Notes under the pieces: generated by a model
What the model was told of the DNA's origin: nothing
The model's database searches: none
The model's input: only the letters and a program-made list of their open reading frames with translations
Part shown: piece after piece, positions 3,654 to 5,471 of the stretch
Numbering within the stretch: position 1 is the first letter of the stretch
How the letters are laid out: each line of letters starts with the position of its first letter
Position numbers and translations under genes: made by a program
DNA from: Chlamydiota bacterium
GTDB lineage: Bacteria; Auribacterota; UBA3054; B51-G9
Direction: 5' to 3'
Assembly (NCBI GenBank): GCA_003648225.1
Contig: QMOL01000217.1
Span: forward strand, 1-5,471
DNA: 5,471 nt

Positions 3654-5471
3654 TCACTCTTCTTGAAGCCACACTTCCAATTCATCCGTGTTTTCGGTTA
3701 TCTCGAATTCATTGGCGATATAATTCTTCCCGTTATATTTTATTTTCCAGTCAGAATATTTACCGAATTTTAATTCACCTTTTGCCACACCATTATCACT
3801 TATATAAAAATTATCTTTATTGTATATTTGTGTACTTTCGGGATAAGTTCCGTCAGGCAGTTTAAAAGTAAGTGTTACTATCGCTGCATTTGTGTAATTC
3901 AAAACCAAATCCGGCAGTTCCAAATTATCACCCTCTTTAACTTCAAAGTCGTAGAATGTCTTATAACCAAGCCGTGACTGCGTTGCAACTCTTGCTTTCC
4001 CCGGCGGCACATCTTCAAAAGTATATGTTCCATCTTCACTATCCGTTCTCACACTAAAAACTTTTTGTGAATCGCCATATTTCAAGGCAACTGTTATGTT
4101 AAGTGGTTTTCCGTTTTGATTAACCACTCTGCCATGAAATTTAGCTGTTTCCCCTGATTTAAGAATAATATCACCGATGTCACAAATTTCTTTTGACGTA
4201 AAATCATACTTAACAAATATAGGCAAATAATCGTCAGCAGATATTGTTATAATTTTATCATCGCGCATGTTATATATCAACCGTGGAAATGGAAATTCAA
4301 ACGATCCGTCTTTAGAGTTATAAGAGCGTTTATTGCGGTTTTTATTTATAATAAAATTCTTTGCCGGAGAATCCAAGTCATCAAGAAAAACTTTACCGAT
4401 AATTTTTAACGGCGGAAGTAATTTTATTATTACATCCTTCGCTCCTGCAGGTAAATTTGTTCTAACATTAAAGTTAACTCTATATGCCCTCACTCTAATC
4501 GTTATATTTTCACCGGTTTTTATCTTCTTTCCCATCAGTTTGAAACTACCATTTCCATCTGTATGTATTTCCTTAAAATTACCTGATCTGGTTTCGGCAT
4601 ATATATTGTACCACATTGCAGGAGTGCCATCCGGTTTCAAAACTTTACCTGATAAAATTATTTTGGGAGCGGTATCATTAAATATCAATGTAATATAATT
4701 CGTTTTCCCGCCATACAATGGTATATCATTTGTTGAAAGACTCAAACCGCTCTCTTCAGCAATCGCTTCACAATTAAAACCGCCTTCGGAATCGCAATTC
4801 ATAAAAAACCATTCATCATCCAGAATGTCAACTTGATTTCTAAAAGATGTGGACCGCGTGTATTTGTTGTCAGTTGTTATCGAATGGGTGAAAGAAAATT
4901 TTGTTACCGGATTTCCTTCGTCATCTACCGCTTTAAGGGCCAAAACAGCATTTTTTCTTACAATCAAATTGTATTCTATTGTTTGATTCGGCTCTACTTC
5001 TACTGTATAGCCCTGCTCAGAATAATAAACAGGAAGATAATAGGATCCGGAATTGTCAATAAGTTCAAACTCGTATTTCGCGGGAGCAATTACATCTTTA
5101 AATTCATAATTACCGGTTTCGTCTATTAGAGTGTTATAACGAACTCGCTCAAACGGTTTACTCTTATCTCTCTTTTCACTCGCTATTTTAGAAATTAATA
5201 ATGTTCCGCCGGTTAATGGTATTCCATCTTGAGTTAGAACCTTTCCTTTAATTGTCCCTGCCTGCCGCAAAACAATTTTTATAAATTTCTCTCTGGAACT
5301 AATTCCTTTAATAACCCTTCCATATCCAGGTTCATCAACGATTAATGAGCCATAGCGATTTCTAAATGTCTTTCTCACTTCAATTGTAAATTTTCCGTCT
5401 TTATCTGTTATACAAGAAGCATAAGGTAAGTCACGATTTCCGCTGCGGGCGTAAACAGTCACTCCTTCAAG
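3654..5471 (-). CDS. Large protein of tandem carboxypeptidase-regulatory-like (prealbumin-like) domains, C-terminal part, truncated by window edge
   Basis: Read right to left, the frame is open to base 5471, and the three codons before the GTG at 5462 fit the domain (LEGVTVYA), so the GTG is internal and the N-terminus is outside. The 605 visible residues form about seven beta-sandwich repeats, at roughly 1-71, 72-173, 174-268, 268-354, 355-440, 441-526 and 527-605. The repeat core is G-K-V, then a D/N-G-x-P turn, then T-D-x-D/N-G-x-F and a closing beta strand. The sixth is the clearest, with NGKPL, TDSEDGTYTF and VPPG. The third and last are most diverged. Such domains are usually extracytoplasmic binding or spacer modules. 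No catalytic domain, membrane segment or C-terminal sorting signal is visible, so any enzymatic or anchoring part must be N-terminal and off-window. It converges on the HAD gene. Function is not recognised. Confidence 0.8.
   Translation of the reverse strand, partial: LEGVTVYARSGNRDLPYASCITDKDGKFTIEVRKTFRNRYGSLIVDEPGYGRVIKGISSREKFIKIVLRQAGTIKGKVLTQDGIPLTGGTLLISKIASEKRDKSKPFERVRYNTLIDETGNYEFKDVIAPAKYEFELIDNSGSYYLPVYYSEQGYTVEVEPNQTIEYNLIVRKNAVLALKAVDDEGNPVTKFSFTHSITTDNKYTRSTSFRNQVDILDDEWFFMNCDSEGGFNCEAIAEESGLSLSTNDIPLYGGKTNYITLIFNDTAPKIILSGKVLKPDGTPAMWYNIYAETRSGNFKEIHTDGNGSFKLMGKKIKTGENITIRVRAYRVNFNVRTNLPAGAKDVIIKLLPPLKIIGKVFLDDLDSPAKNFIINKNRNKRSYNSKDGSFEFPFPRLIYNMRDDKIITISADDYLPIFVKYDFTSKEICDIGDIILKSGETAKFHGRVVNQNGKPLNITVALKYGDSQKVFSVRTDSEDGTYTFEDVPPGKARVATQSRLGYKTFYDFEVKEGDNLELPDLVLNYTNAAIVTLTFKLPDGTYPESTQIYNKDNFYISDNGVAKGELKFGKYSDWKIKYNGKNYIANEFEITENTDELEVWLQEE

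Noticed and set aside
4333..5129. Plus-strand reading frames inside the large minus-strand gene
   Set aside because: They are antisense to a continuous, domain-bearing frame and encode low-complexity hydrophobic sequence with no recognisable family.
5460..5462. GTG as start of the minus-strand gene
   Set aside because: The frame continues to the window edge, and the residues before it complete a domain strand, so the gene is truncated by the window.

Overview
The window is AT-rich bacterial DNA holding four protein genes and two short intergenic stretches packed with repeats. The best guess at the source is a Lentisphaerae/Kiritimatiellota-type (PVC group) bacterium. This guess rests on three things: a polysaccharide lyase ending in a PEP-CTERM-like tail, a long chain of carboxypeptidase-regulatory-like domains, and intergenic DNA built from 8-bp tandem units and hairpin repeats. 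It is an inference from style, not from a marker gene. No tRNA, rRNA, transposase or CRISPR array is visible.

Layout. Positions 1-1407 (+) hold the C-terminal two thirds or so of a family 8 polysaccharide lyase (PL8) whose catalytic N-terminal domain lies off the left edge. It ends in Pro-Glu-Pro, a short aromatic/aliphatic segment and a basic tail. Positions 1388-2536 (+) hold a mandelate racemase/muconate-lactonizing-type enolase superfamily protein that overlaps the lyase by 20 nt. Positions 2537-2757 are intergenic and hold a direct repeat, a paired-hairpin element and a ten-unit 8-bp array that runs into the next start codon. Positions 2758-3444 (+) hold a YjjG-like HAD phosphatase. Positions 3445-3653 are a convergent intergenic region with a 12-bp hairpin and a second, longer copy of the paired-hairpin element. 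Positions 3654-5471 (-) hold the C-terminal part of a large protein made of about seven prealbumin-like repeats, open at the right edge.

How the genes may work together. The lyase would cut a uronic-acid polysaccharide outside the cytoplasm. The overlapping enolase superfamily protein could act on a carboxylate-containing product inside the cell. The pairing suggests a small polysaccharide-use operon, but the substrate cannot be read from the sequence. The HAD phosphatase is probably a housekeeping or metabolite-repair enzyme and is set apart by repeats. The convergent beta-domain protein looks extracytoplasmic and is not clearly linked to the others.

The most unusual feature is the paired-hairpin element, present in the same orientation on both sides of the HAD gene (2584-2650 and 3497-3602). 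All four differing base pairs in its two 9-bp stems are compensated on the opposite arm, while the linker between the stems varies from 15 to 52 nt.
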